Positions 1 to 6,565 of a DNA stretch of 7,423 bases are shown here, piece after piece (position 1 is the first letter of the stretch; each line of letters begins with the position of its first letter). Source of the stretch: Elstera litoralis. GTDB lineage: Bacteria > Pseudomonadota > Alphaproteobacteria > Elsterales > Elsteraceae. Both the position numbers and the translations under genes were made by a program. Location: assembly GCF_000963705.1 (NCBI RefSeq), contig NZ_LAJY01000272.1:1-7423 (forward strand), in the 5' to 3' direction. Under the pieces are notes generated by a model that was not told the origin of the DNA, ran no database searches, and worked only from the letters and a program-made list of their open reading frames with translations.

Positions 1-83
1 ACGGGCCTACACGCCCAAAGCGGCCTTTGTTCTCAGGCAATAAAAAAGCCTTACAAACCAACGGTTGAATGGACGTTTTAAAA

Positions 84-158
<75 letters not shown>

Positions 159-205
159 ATCGCCATATTGCGCCAAGATGCGCGGCATCGGTTGGCGTGG
201 GCGGC

Positions 206-234
206 TATTTAGCGGATGGGGTGGGGCTTGGCAA
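206..234 (-). promoter_or_regulatory. Candidate sigma70-type promoter for tRNA-Thr
   Basis: On the minus strand a -35-like TTGCCA (plus positions 229-234, 5 of 6 to consensus) is followed after exactly 17 bases by TAAATA (206-211). The -10 match is weak (3 of 6). It would start transcription near position 199, about 40 bases before the mature tRNA. The bases after the -10 are GC-rich, as in stringently controlled stable-RNA promoters. The spacing and placement are seen directly; promoter function is inferred. Confidence 0.4.
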
Positions 235-318
235 GAGCCAAAAAGCGGGGCTAGTGTGCGGCAGGCCGAAGGGTTTCGGTCTTTCGCCCCATCGCCGCTT
301 CCTTCTATTGAGTGCGTT

Positions 319-513
319 ATGAGCAAAGCCCCTTCCCCAACAACTCCCGAAACCCAAGCGGCGCAGCAGGCGCGGGCCGAGCGGCAGGCGGCGGCGTTGC
401 GGGCCAACCTCAAGCGGCGCAAGCAGCAGAAGCGCGGGCGGGATGACGCGGCGGACGAGGCTTTCGGCCCGGATACAATCCCCGACGCAACCCCCTCCGG
501 CACCGCAGGATAA
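319..513 (+). CDS. Small basic hypothetical protein, 64 aa
   Basis: I do not know a function for this protein. It has three parts: a Pro/Thr/Ser-rich, probably disordered start (residues 1-12), an Ala/Gln/Arg-rich stretch that should form a strongly basic helix (about 13-41, including ALRANLKRRKQQKR), and an acidic Gly/Pro-rich tail. It has no signal peptide, no membrane segment and no cysteine. Similar short proteins with a LRxNLxRRKxQ core occur, from memory, near murA in related Alphaproteobacteria, but I could not check this. The start at 319 is chosen because it begins the compact protein; an in-frame ATG at 178 would add 47 residues read through the tRNA promoter region. No strong Shine-Dalgarno precedes 319. 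A structural or nucleic-acid-binding role is only a guess from the charge. Confidence 0.7.
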   Translation: MSKAPSPTTPETQAAQQARAERQAAALRANLKRRKQQKRGRDDAADEAFGPDTIPDATPSGTAG

Positions 514-523
514 GCGCTTCGGC

Positions 524-552
524 TTGATGCGCCCCCGCGCGTGCGATAGAAG
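524..552 (+). promoter_or_regulatory. Candidate promoter of the dcd-murA-his operon
   Basis: TTGATG (524-529, 4 of 6 to the -35 consensus) and TAGAAG (547-552, 4 of 6 to the -10 consensus) are separated by 17 bases. They sit in the 80-base gap before dcd. Transcription would begin near 559, leaving a leader of about 35 bases, too short for an attenuator or a riboswitch. This is the only promoter-like pair I found before the operon. It is a prediction from spacing and consensus alone. Confidence 0.35.
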
Positions 553-593
553 CCAGAGGCTCAAGAGTTTGCGGTGAAGGACGGAACGGGACA

Positions 594-1148
594 ATGGCGA
601 TACTGTCGGACAAATGGATCCGCAAAATGGCGTTGGAAAAGGAGATGATCTCCCCCTTCGTCGAGCGGCAAGCGCGCGACGGCGTTATTTCCTACGGCCT
701 CTCGTCCTACGGGTACGATGCGCGGGTGAAGAATGATTTCAAGATCTTCACCAATGTCGATGCCGCCATCGTCGATCCGAAGAATTTCGACAGCAAGAGC
801 TTTGTCGATCGGCAAACCGACGTGTGCATCATCCCGCCGAATAGTTTCGCCCTGGCGCGGACGGTGGAATATTTCAAAATCCCGCGCGACGTGCTGGTGA
901 TCTGCCTCGGCAAATCCACTTATGCCCGCTGCGGGATTATCGTCAATGTAACGCCCTTGGAGCCGGAGTGGGAGGGGGAGGTGACGATTGAAATTTCCAA
1001 CACCACGCCGCTGCCCGCCAAGATTTATGCCCATGAAGGCATTTGCCAGTTTTTGTTTTTCCAGGGCAATGAGCCGTGCGAAGTTTCCTACGCGGATCGC
1101 GCCGGGAAATATATGAGCCAGCGCGGCGTAACCCTGCCGCGCCTTTAA
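594..1148 (+). CDS. dcd: dCTP deaminase
   Basis: This cytosolic enzyme deaminates dCTP to dUTP, feeding dUMP and then dTMP synthesis. The 184 residues match the family's usual length and belong to the dUTPase-like trimeric fold. Visible landmarks are SSYGYDARV (37-45), the DPKNFDSKSFVD segment (61-72), IIPPNSFALARTVEYF (79-94), the active-site loop GKSTYARCGI (106-115), TPLEPEWEG (120-128) and TIEISN (131-136). S108, R112 and E133 correspond to E. coli S111, R115 and catalytic E138. The C-terminal RGVTLPRL (177-184) is typical. I cannot exclude dUTPase side activity, as in bifunctional homologues. The ATG at 594 begins the conserved MAILSDKWI; GAAGGA (576-581) lies somewhat far upstream as a ribosome site. 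dcd leads the operon, and murA starts 25 bases after it. Confidence 0.96.
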   Translation: MAILSDKWIRKMALEKEMISPFVERQARDGVISYGLSSYGYDARVKNDFKIFTNVDAAIVDPKNFDSKSFVDRQTDVCIIPPNSFALARTVEYFKIPRDVLVICLGKSTYARCGIIVNVTPLEPEWEGEVTIEISNTTPLPAKIYAHEGICQFLFFQGNEPCEVSYADRAGKYMSQRGVTLPRL

Positions 1149-1173
1149 AGCCGCAAAGTGAAGGAAGTTCCCG

Positions 1174-2463
1174 GTGGATAAGATCAGAGTGCGCGGCGGC
1201 AACGTCCTGAAAGGCACCATCGATATTAGCGGCGCGAAGAATGCCGCCCTGCCGTTGATGACGGCGGCGCTGCTCAGCGATGAAACGCTGACGCTCTCCA
1301 ACGTGCCGCATCTTGCCGATATTTCGACGCTGCTGTCGTTGCTGGCACAGCACGGCGTTGAGGTGTCGATGGATGGTAATGCTTCCGGCGGCCATACGGG
1401 CCGGGTGATGAAGCTGACCGCCAAAACCATCACCAGCACCACCGCGCCCTACGATATCGTCCGCAAGATGCGCGCGAGCTTCCTCGTCATGGGGCCGCTG
1501 GTGGCGCGCTGCGGCCTCGCCCGCGTCTCCCAGCCCGGCGGCTGCGCGATTGGCGGGCGGCCCATCGATTTGCACCTGAAGGGCCTCCAGGCACTCGGGG
1601 CGGAAATCGAGCTTTCCGAAGGTTATGTGGAAGCCCGCGCGCCGAAGGGGCTCGTTGGCGGGCGTTTCGTCTTCCCGGTGGTGTCGGTCGGCGCGTCGGA
1701 AAATCTGCTGATGGCGGCCTGTCTCGCCAAGGGCGAAACCGAGTTGGTGAATGTGGCGCGCGAGCCGGAAGTGGTCGATCTCGGCCATTGCCTGATCGCC
1801 ATGGGCGCGAAGATCGAAGGGCTCGGCACCGATACCGTGCGCATTCAGGGCGTCGACCGGCTGCACGCCGCCCAGCATCAGATTGTCGCCGACCGGATCG
1901 AAGCGGGCACCTATGCCATTGCAGCGGCGATTACCGGCGGGGATATTCTGCTGCGCCATGCCCATATCGATCATCTGCCGGTCTTCGTTGATAAGCTGCG
2001 CGAAGCGGGCGTGACGATCACGGCGGAAGCCGAGGGGGTTCGCGTCGCCCGCACCGCCGCCCCGTTGATCGGCGTCGATGTGATGACCGAGCCGTTCCCC
2101 GGTTTCGCCACCGATCTGCAAGCCCAAACGATGGCCCTCATGACCGTGGCCAATGGCGCGGCGATGATGACCGAAACCATTTTCGAAAACCGCTTCATGC
2201 ATGTGCCGGAACTGGCGCGCATGGGGGCGAATGTCACCATTCACGGCTCCTCCGCCCTCGTGCGCGGCGTCAAGCGCCTGACGGGCGCGCAGGTGATGGC
2301 GACCGATCTGCGCGCCTCGGTCAGCCTCGTGCTGGCGGGCCTCGCGGCGGAAGGCGAAACCATCGTTCACCGCGTCTATCATCTGGATCGCGGCTATGAG
2401 CGGCTCGAAGAGAAGCTGGCCGCCTGCGGGGCCGATGTGGAACGGGTGCGGGAGGCGGGATGA
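1174..2463 (+). CDS. murA: UDP-N-acetylglucosamine 1-carboxyvinyltransferase
   Basis: MurA transfers enolpyruvate from phosphoenolpyruvate to UDP-GlcNAc, the first committed step of peptidoglycan synthesis in the cytoplasm. The 429 residues are full length for the two-domain inside-out barrel fold. ISGAKNAALP (18-27) carries the substrate-binding K22 and N23. QPGGCAIGGRPIDLH (120-134) carries C124, equivalent to catalytic C115 of E. coli and the fosfomycin target. EPFPGFATDLQAQ (306-318) carries D314, equivalent to D305. RKMRASFLVMGPL (97-109) is also conserved. Because Cys rather than Asp is present, the enzyme should be fosfomycin-sensitive in vitro (inference). The start is GTG at 1174, preceded by AAGGAAG (1161-1167) at a good distance; no ATG fits. 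Its stop overlaps the next start by ATGA. Confidence 0.97.
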   Translation: MDKIRVRGGNVLKGTIDISGAKNAALPLMTAALLSDETLTLSNVPHLADISTLLSLLAQHGVEVSMDGNASGGHTGRVMKLTAKTITSTTAPYDIVRKMRASFLVMGPLVARCGLARVSQPGGCAIGGRPIDLHLKGLQALGAEIELSEGYVEARAPKGLVGGRFVFPVVSVGASENLLMAACLAKGETELVNVAREPEVVDLGHCLIAMGAKIEGLGTDTVRIQGVDRLHAAQHQIVADRIEAGTYAIAAAITGGDILLRHAHIDHLPVFVDKLREAGVTITAEAEGVRVARTAAPLIGVDVMTEPFPGFATDLQAQTMALMTVANGAAMMTETIFENRFMHVPELARMGANVTIHGSSALVRGVKRLTGAQVMATDLRASVSLVLAGLAAEGETIVHRVYHLDRGYERLEEKLAACGADVERVREAG

Positions 2464-2906
2464 GCGCGCCCGGCCTGAAGCTGAAAGCCGTCGATTCGGC
2501 GGATCTCGAAATTCTCAGCGCCTGCTTGCAGGACGCGCTGCTGCCGGTGCTCGATTTGTATTACGATGGGGCGGCGCAGGAATTTCTGCTCGTCGCCAAC
2601 CGTTTTCGTTGGGAAGCGCCCGCCGCTCAGGAGCGCACCCATATGGCGGTGCGCGTGCGCGGCGTCACCGGCGTACAGCGCAAGGGCTTCGATCTGAAGG
2701 ACCAGGGCCGCTTTCTCGCGCTGCTGGCCCTCACCTACACGCCGACTGAAACCGGCGGGCTGCTGCATCTGCATTGCGCGGGCGACAGCGAAACCGGCCT
2801 GCGCCTCAGTGTGAAAAGCCTCGACCTTCTGGCCCAAGATTTCGGCGAGCCCTGGCCCAGCGCCTCGGTGCCGACCCACGGCGATAGCGGCAAAGGAGCC
2901 GTGTAA
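2460..2906 (+). CDS. DUF2948 family protein
   Basis: This is a 148-residue soluble protein of unknown biochemical function; the family is known mainly from Alphaproteobacteria. The N-terminal LKLKAVDSADLEILSACLQDA (6-26) and the NRFRWE box (47-52), followed by ERTHMAVRV (58-66), are the marks by which I assign it. It has no signal peptide, transmembrane segment or nucleotide-binding motif. The ATG at 2460 overlaps the murA stop by four bases, so its translation is probably coupled to murA. Its stop directly abuts the hisG start. Association with murA suggests a role linked to envelope growth, but the sequence itself does not show one. Confidence 0.88.
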   Translation: MSAPGLKLKAVDSADLEILSACLQDALLPVLDLYYDGAAQEFLLVANRFRWEAPAAQERTHMAVRVRGVTGVQRKGFDLKDQGRFLALLALTYTPTETGGLLHLHCAGDSETGLRLSVKSLDLLAQDFGEPWPSASVPTHGDSGKGAV

Positions 2907-3572
2907 ATGGACCAACGACCGCTTGTTCTCGCTCTGCCGAAGGGCCGGATTCTCGACGAGGTTATGCCGGTACTCGCCCGCATCGGCATCGAGCCGGAGC
3001 CCGATTTCGCCCGCGCTTCCTCGCGCAAGCTGCGCTTCACCACCAATATCCCCGACCTTGAGATTATCCGCGTGCGCAGTTTCGATGTGGCGACCTTCGT
3101 CGCCTTCGGCGCGGCGGAACTGGGGGTGGCCGGGTCGGACGTGCTGATGGAGTTCAACTATTCCGAACTCTATTCGCCGCTCGATTTGGGGATTGGCCGC
3201 TGTCATATCTCGGTGGCCGAACCCGCCGCCCTGGTGGAAGCCGATGCGCCGCAGCAGTGGAGCCACGTGCGGGTGGCGACAAAATATCCCGAAATCACCA
3301 AAGCTTATTTTGCCGCGCGCGGCGTGCAGGCCGAATGCGTTAAGCTGAATGGTGCCTTGGAACTCGCGCCCACGCTAGGGTTGTGCGAGCGGATTGTCGA
3401 CCTCGTTTCCACGGGGGCTACCCTGCGCGCCAATGGGCTTGTGGAAGTGGCGCGGATTGCGGATGTTTCTTCTCGGTTGATCGTCAACCGCACGGCGCTG
3501 AAAACCCGTTCGGACGCGCTGACCGCCTGGATTGATCGTTTTGCGGAGGTAACCCGTGCCCGTGCGGCTTGA
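2907..3572 (+). CDS. hisG: ATP phosphoribosyltransferase, short form (HisG(S))
   Basis: HisG condenses ATP with PRPP to phosphoribosyl-ATP, the first step of histidine synthesis. At 221 residues it is the short form, which lacks the C-terminal regulatory domain. Visible landmarks are LPKGRILDEVMPVL (10-23), the PDLEIIRVRSFDVATFV segment (49-65), ELGVAGSDVL (71-80), RVATKYPEIT (122-131) and the PRPP-binding DLVSTGATLRANGL (165-178). Short HisG is known to need HisZ, a histidyl-tRNA-synthetase-like regulatory subunit, for activity and feedback inhibition; no hisZ is present in the window. AAAGGAG (2892-2898) is a strong ribosome site for the ATG at 2907, which follows the previous stop with no gap. 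hisD overlaps its end by 17 bases. Confidence 0.96.
   Translation: MDQRPLVLALPKGRILDEVMPVLARIGIEPEPDFARASSRKLRFTTNIPDLEIIRVRSFDVATFVAFGAAELGVAGSDVLMEFNYSELYSPLDLGIGRCHISVAEPAALVEADAPQQWSHVRVATKYPEITKAYFAARGVQAECVKLNGALELAPTLGLCERIVDLVSTGATLRANGLVEVARIADVSSRLIVNRTALKTRSDALTAWIDRFAEVTRARAA
3545..3550 (+). promoter_or_regulatory. Ribosome binding site of hisD inside hisG
   Basis: GGAGGT, close to the ideal anti-Shine-Dalgarno match, lies within the last codons of hisG and five bases before GTG 3556. It decides the hisD start against a second in-frame GTG at 3562 and explains how hisD can be translated efficiently from an overlapping non-ATG start. Confidence 0.75.
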
Positions 3573-4860
3573 TGCCCGAAGCCCCGATTTCGAGACCCGC
3601 TTTGCCGCGCTGCTGAACGACAAGCGCGAAACCTCGGTGGACGTCTCGACTGCCGTCGCGGCGATTCTGGCCGAGGTGCGGGCGCGCGGCGATACGGCGG
3701 TTGTCGAGTATACCAACCGCTTCGACCGGGTGAATGCGCCCAATCTCGCCGCGCTGAAAGTCACCGCTGCCGAAATCGACGCGGCGGAAGCCGCCTGTTC
3801 GCCGGACCTGCTGGCCGCGCTCGATGTGGCGGCGGCGCGGATCGCCGATTTCCACGCGCGCCAGTCACCGACCGACCTGCGCTATACCGATGCCTTGGGC
3901 GTCGAGCTTGGCATGCTGTGGCGGCCCGTGGCGGCTGCCGGGCTCTATGTGCCCGGCGGGCTCGCGTCCTACCCCTCCTCGGTGCTGATGAACGCGCTTC
4001 CCGCTAAAGTGGCGGGCGTGGAGCGCATCGTGATGGTGGTTCCCGCGCCCGATGGTGTGCTGAACCCGCTGGTGCTGGCGGCGGCGAAACGCGCGGGCGT
4101 AACGGAAATCTACAAGATCGGCGGGGCGCAGGCCGTGGCGGCGCTGGCCTATGGCACCGAAACCATTGCGCCGGTCGATAAAATCGTCGGCCCCGGCAAT
4201 GCCTATGTGGCGGCGGCCAAGCGCGCCGTGTTCGGGCAAGTGGGGATCGATAGCATTGCCGGACCGTCCGAAATCCTAGTGGTGTCGGATGCTGACAGCC
4301 CGCCCGAGTGGATTGCGGCGGACCTCTTGAGCCAAGCCGAGCACGATAGCAGCGCCCAATCCATCCTGATTACCGACGATGCCGCCTTTGCCGATGCCGT
4401 GGCGGCCGCCGTCGAGAAACTTCTGGAAACCCTGCCGCGCCGGGAGATTGCCGCCGCAAGCTGGCAGGCGCATGGGGCGATTATTCTGGTGGAAAGCTTC
4501 GATGCGGCCCTGCCGATCATCGACTGCATCGCCGCCGAACATCTCGAACTCGCCGTCACCGATCCGCACGCGCTGGCGGCGAAAATCCGCAATGCCGGGG
4601 CGATTTTCCTCGGGCGGCACACGCCGGAAGCGATGGGCGATTATATCGCCGGGCCGAATCACGTGCTTCCCACCGCCCGCAGTGCGCGCTTCTCCTCTGG
4701 CCTCGGCGTGCTCGACTTCATGAAGCGCACCACGCTGGTCGGCTGTAGCCCCGCGTCGCTTCAGGCGCTTGGCCCCTCGGTGCTGGCGCTGGCCGAGGCC
4801 GAAGGCTTGCAGGCGCACGCGCTCTCAGTATCCATCCGCTTGCCGGAGGCCAGCCGATGA
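3556..4860 (+). CDS. hisD: Histidinol dehydrogenase
   Basis: HisD performs the last two steps of histidine synthesis, the NAD-dependent oxidation of L-histidinol through histidinal to L-histidine, as a zinc-dependent cytosolic dimer. The 434 residues are full length. All zinc ligands can be placed: Q260 and H263 in SQAEHDSSAQ (259-268), D362 in MGDYIAGPNH (360-369), and H421 near the C terminus. The catalytic pair E328 and H329 lies in AAEHLEL. The NAD/substrate region around VGPGNAYVAAAKRAVFG and the following AGPSEILVVSDAD is intact. Translation starts at GTG 3556 with a strong internal ribosome site. It overlaps hisG by 17 bases and the next gene by four (ATGA). Only hisG and hisD of the pathway are in this window. 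Confidence 0.97.
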   Translation: MPVRLDARSPDFETRFAALLNDKRETSVDVSTAVAAILAEVRARGDTAVVEYTNRFDRVNAPNLAALKVTAAEIDAAEAACSPDLLAALDVAAARIADFHARQSPTDLRYTDALGVELGMLWRPVAAAGLYVPGGLASYPSSVLMNALPAKVAGVERIVMVVPAPDGVLNPLVLAAAKRAGVTEIYKIGGAQAVAALAYGTETIAPVDKIVGPGNAYVAAAKRAVFGQVGIDSIAGPSEILVVSDADSPPEWIAADLLSQAEHDSSAQSILITDDAAFADAVAAAVEKLLETLPRREIAAASWQAHGAIILVESFDAALPIIDCIAAEHLELAVTDPHALAAKIRNAGAIFLGRHTPEAMGDYIAGPNHVLPTARSARFSSGLGVLDFMKRTTLVGCSPASLQALGPSVLALAEAEGLQAHALSVSIRLPEASR

Positions 4861-5330
4861 GTGAGGCGGACAATCGTCTGGTCGATGTCAAACTCGATGA
4901 AAAATCGGTTGTCCGCCGTAATCAGACGGTCGAACACGAGCGCGCCATCGCCCTCTTCGACCTGATGGAAGAAAACAGCTTCGCGCTGATCGGCCACCCC
5001 GGCCCCTATCACCTGCGCCTCGGCATCGAAGACAATCGCCTGATCCTCGACGTGCGCAGCCCCACCGAAGACGCGCTGGAGCGCGTGCAACTCCCCCTCG
5101 CCGGGTTCCGCTCGGTGGTGCGCGATTACTTCCAGATCTGCGACAGCTACTATACCGCCATCAAAACCCAAAGCCTCGCCCAAATCGAAGCCATCGATAT
5201 GGGCCGTCGCGGCCTGCATAACGAAGGCTCCGAAATGCTGCGCGACCGCCTGCAAGAGAAAATCACCCTCGATCACAATACCGCCCGCCGCCTGTTCACG
5301 CTGATCTGCGTGCTGCATATTCGGGGGTAG
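4857..5330 (+). CDS. UPF0262 family protein
   Basis: A 157-residue soluble protein of unknown function, assigned to UPF0262 by its conserved blocks: the TVEHERAIALFDLMEEN stretch (24-40), GPYHLRLGIEDNRLILDVR (49-67), FRSVVRDYFQICDSYY (84-99) and, most diagnostic, IDMGRRGLHNEG (113-124). It has no signal peptide, membrane span or recognisable catalytic motif. The many His, Arg and Asp residues in the blocks could bind a ligand, but that is speculation. Its ATG overlaps the hisD stop by four bases, so it is probably co-translated as the last gene of the operon. In many Alphaproteobacteria (from memory) this family follows hisD and precedes a low-molecular-weight phosphatase and infA; those genes are absent here. 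Confidence 0.9.
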   Translation: MSEADNRLVDVKLDEKSVVRRNQTVEHERAIALFDLMEENSFALIGHPGPYHLRLGIEDNRLILDVRSPTEDALERVQLPLAGFRSVVRDYFQICDSYYTAIKTQSLAQIEAIDMGRRGLHNEGSEMLRDRLQEKITLDHNTARRLFTLICVLHIRG

Positions 5331-5350
5331 GGCGGCGTGGGGGTGATGAT

Positions 5351-5400
5351 TGTCAGGGACGCTGTCCCCGACACCCCTGACCAAGGGGCTTGCCCCTTGG
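5351..5400 (+). repeat. REP-like double-hairpin unit, left copy
   Basis: There are two adjacent inverted repeats. The first (5351-5373) pairs TGTC with GACA and GGGAC with GTCCC across one A/C mismatch and a GCT loop. The second (5381-5400) pairs CCAAGGGG with CCCCTTGG perfectly around CTTG. It lies 20 bases after the UPF0262 stop and could end the operon transcript, though no T-run follows directly. The same double-hairpin pattern reappears in inverted orientation at 5474-5520. This kind of GC-rich extragenic repeat is common in Rhodospirillales genomes; copy number here is unknown. Confidence 0.75.
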
Positions 5401-5417
5401 TGATCCCAATTTCCTTT

Positions 5418-5442
5418 TCAGAAATTATTTTCGTTTTTCTGA
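5418..5442. repeat. AT-rich inverted repeat at the centre of the element
   Basis: TCAGAAA (5418-5424) and TTTCTGA (5436-5442) form a perfect 7-bp stem with an 11-base T-rich loop. It lies close to the midpoint between the two outer repeat units, inside a core (5401-5472) much richer in A and T than the flanking genes. It could be a weak terminator or simply the centre of a larger palindromic element. Confidence 0.45.
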
Positions 5443-5473
5443 GCAGGCTTCTTTTGATTACTGAAATGCGTTC

Positions 5474-5520
5474 CCCAAGGGCGCTGCCCTTGGGTGGGGG
5501 TTCGGGGGGCAGAGCCCCTG
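5474..5520 (-). repeat. REP-like double-hairpin unit, right inverted copy
   Basis: CCCAAGGGC (5474-5482) pairs perfectly with GCCCTTGGG (5486-5494) around GCT. GGGGC (5506-5510) pairs with GCCCC (5514-5518) around AGA. On the minus strand the order and much of the sequence match the left unit: CAGGG, then a CTG-CCC arm, a run of C, then CCAAGGG and CCCTTGG. The two units therefore face each other like the halves of a BIME. It ends only 23 bases before the start codon of the transporter gene. Confidence 0.75.
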
Positions 5521-5543
5521 ACCTTTGGCGCATAAGGCACCCG

Positions 5544-6473
5544 ATGCAAGCAATCCTCAACGTCGCGCTGCCGGTTTTCGGCTTGATTTTGGCCGGATAT
5601 ATTGCGGCGAAGTTGAAGCTGCTGGGGGGCAGTTCCACGGAGGCGTTGAATAAGTTCGTTTATTACTTCGCGCTTCCGGCGATGCTGTTTCTGGTGATGT
5701 TCCGCGCGCCGTTGGAGCGGGTGGTAGACCGGGAGTTTTTGATTGCTTTCTGCGCGCCGCTGGGCGTGGTGTTCGTCATTACGGTCGTCTGGGGGCGGCT
5801 GGTGGGACGGCTGCGGCTGGCGGATTTATCGGTGCAGAGCCTCGCTTCTTGCTACGGCAATGTTGGCTATATGGGGGTGCCGTTGGTGTCGCTCGCCTAT
5901 GGGCCGGAGGCGCTGCCCTATGCGATTGCCGCGACGATTCTGACTGGCTCGATCATGTTCGGCGCGGGGATTATGGGGGTCGAAGCCGATTTGCGCTCCG
6001 GCCAAGGCGCGCTGAAAACCTTCGTCGGCGTGCTGGGTACCGTGGCGCGCAATCCGCTGATCGTCGCGCCTGCGGCGGGCGCGGCCTGGGCACTCTCGGG
6101 CGTGCCCCTGTTCGGGCCGTTGAAGACCTTCGCCGAGCTCATGGGCGCCTCGGCCAGCCCCTGCGCGCTGTTTGCCTTGGGGATGTTCCTCGCCGCCCAA
6201 CCGATCCGGGGGGAACTGTCGGAAGTCGCGTGGTTGACGGTGTTAAAACTCGCCGTCGCCCCCATCGCCACCTATGGGGTGCTGGTGATCCTGGGCGAAG
6301 AACACAGCCTCGTCGGCCGCGTCGCCCTGCTGCTCAACGCGCTCCCCACCGGCGCGGGGGCCTTCGTGCTGGCGCAGAAATATGATCGGCTGGTGGCGCA
6401 AACCTCGGCGACGATTCTGGTCTCAACGATCCTGTCGGTGCTGACGGTGAGTGCGTTGTTGGCGGTGGGGTAA
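5544..6473 (+). CDS. AEC family (auxin efflux carrier-type) transporter
   Basis: A 309-residue integral inner-membrane protein of the AEC/Mem_trans family, with roughly ten hydrophobic spans. The substrate is unknown; bacterial relatives include malate and malonate carriers, so a small organic acid is a reasonable inference but no more. The family is seen in the opening LPVFGLILAGYIAAKLKLL (9-27), FVYYFALPAMLF (38-49), the first-half signature YGNVGYMGVPLV (104-115), RNPLI (169-173), SPCALFALGMFLA (205-217) and NALPTGAGAFVLAQKYD (265-281). The broken helices around N106/P113 and P268 are typical of the inverted-repeat fold. I start it at ATG 5544 because the family N terminus begins there; reading from 5337 would translate the repeat element. 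AAGG (5534-5537) is a weak ribosome site. It is 213 bases from the operon and is probably expressed separately. Confidence 0.9.
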   Translation: MQAILNVALPVFGLILAGYIAAKLKLLGGSSTEALNKFVYYFALPAMLFLVMFRAPLERVVDREFLIAFCAPLGVVFVITVVWGRLVGRLRLADLSVQSLASCYGNVGYMGVPLVSLAYGPEALPYAIAATILTGSIMFGAGIMGVEADLRSGQGALKTFVGVLGTVARNPLIVAPAAGAAWALSGVPLFGPLKTFAELMGASASPCALFALGMFLAAQPIRGELSEVAWLTVLKLAVAPIATYGVLVILGEEHSLVGRVALLLNALPTGAGAFVLAQKYDRLVAQTSATILVSTILSVLTVSALLAVG

Positions 6474-6551
6474 TATACATCTCAAAATTTGTCATTCGTT
6501 GCGGGAAACCCTTCAGCGAAGTAATCTAACTCAGGCGATTTCCAGCTACAT

Positions 6552-6558
6552 GAGAGGG
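6552..6558 (+). promoter_or_regulatory. Ribosome binding site deciding the TTG start at 6566
   Basis: GAGAGGG lies seven bases upstream of TTG 6566. The reading frame has a stop (TGA 6551-6553) just before it, and TTG is the only start codon between that stop and the conserved RYSVFISST segment, so this site fixes the start of the DUF4062 gene. Confidence 0.6.
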
Positions 6559-6565
6559 TCCAAGG

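Noticed and set aside
2..43. Possible C-terminal tail of an upstream plus-strand gene ending at TAA 41-43
   Set aside because: Thirteen codons (RAYTPKAAFVLRQ) are too few to identify; the other frames cannot be excluded.
1..83. Terminator for tRNA-Thr on the minus strand
   Set aside because: There is a T-run downstream of the tRNA, but only 4-bp stems (AACC/GGTT, or AGGC/GCCT with an AT-rich loop), too weak to call.
178..318. N-terminal extension of the small basic protein from ATG 178
   Set aside because: It would translate the tRNA upstream/promoter region, has a Gly/Trp-rich composition unlike the rest, and leaves the natural MSKAP start at 319.
943..2382. Long minus-strand open frame opposite murA (and similar ones at 2394-3266 and 561-1442)
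   Set aside because: These are antisense frames kept open by GC-rich third positions; the products are His/Arg/Gly-rich low-complexity text with no recognisable family, and the plus strand carries a clear enzyme.
3562..4860. Alternative hisD start at GTG 3562
   Set aside because: The GGAGGT at 3545-3550 is better spaced for GTG 3556; the difference is only two residues.
5351..5520. CRISPR array
   Set aside because: Only two repeat units, in opposite orientation, with no regular spacers.
5337..5543. N-terminal extension of the AEC transporter
   Set aside because: The extra 69 residues are a translation of the repeat element; the family N terminus begins at ATG 5544.
6489..6527. Promoter for the DUF4062 gene (TTGTCA at 6489, or TTGCGG at 6499 with TAATCT at 6522)
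   Set aside because: The first has no acceptable -10 at proper spacing; the second matches only 3 of 6 in each box.
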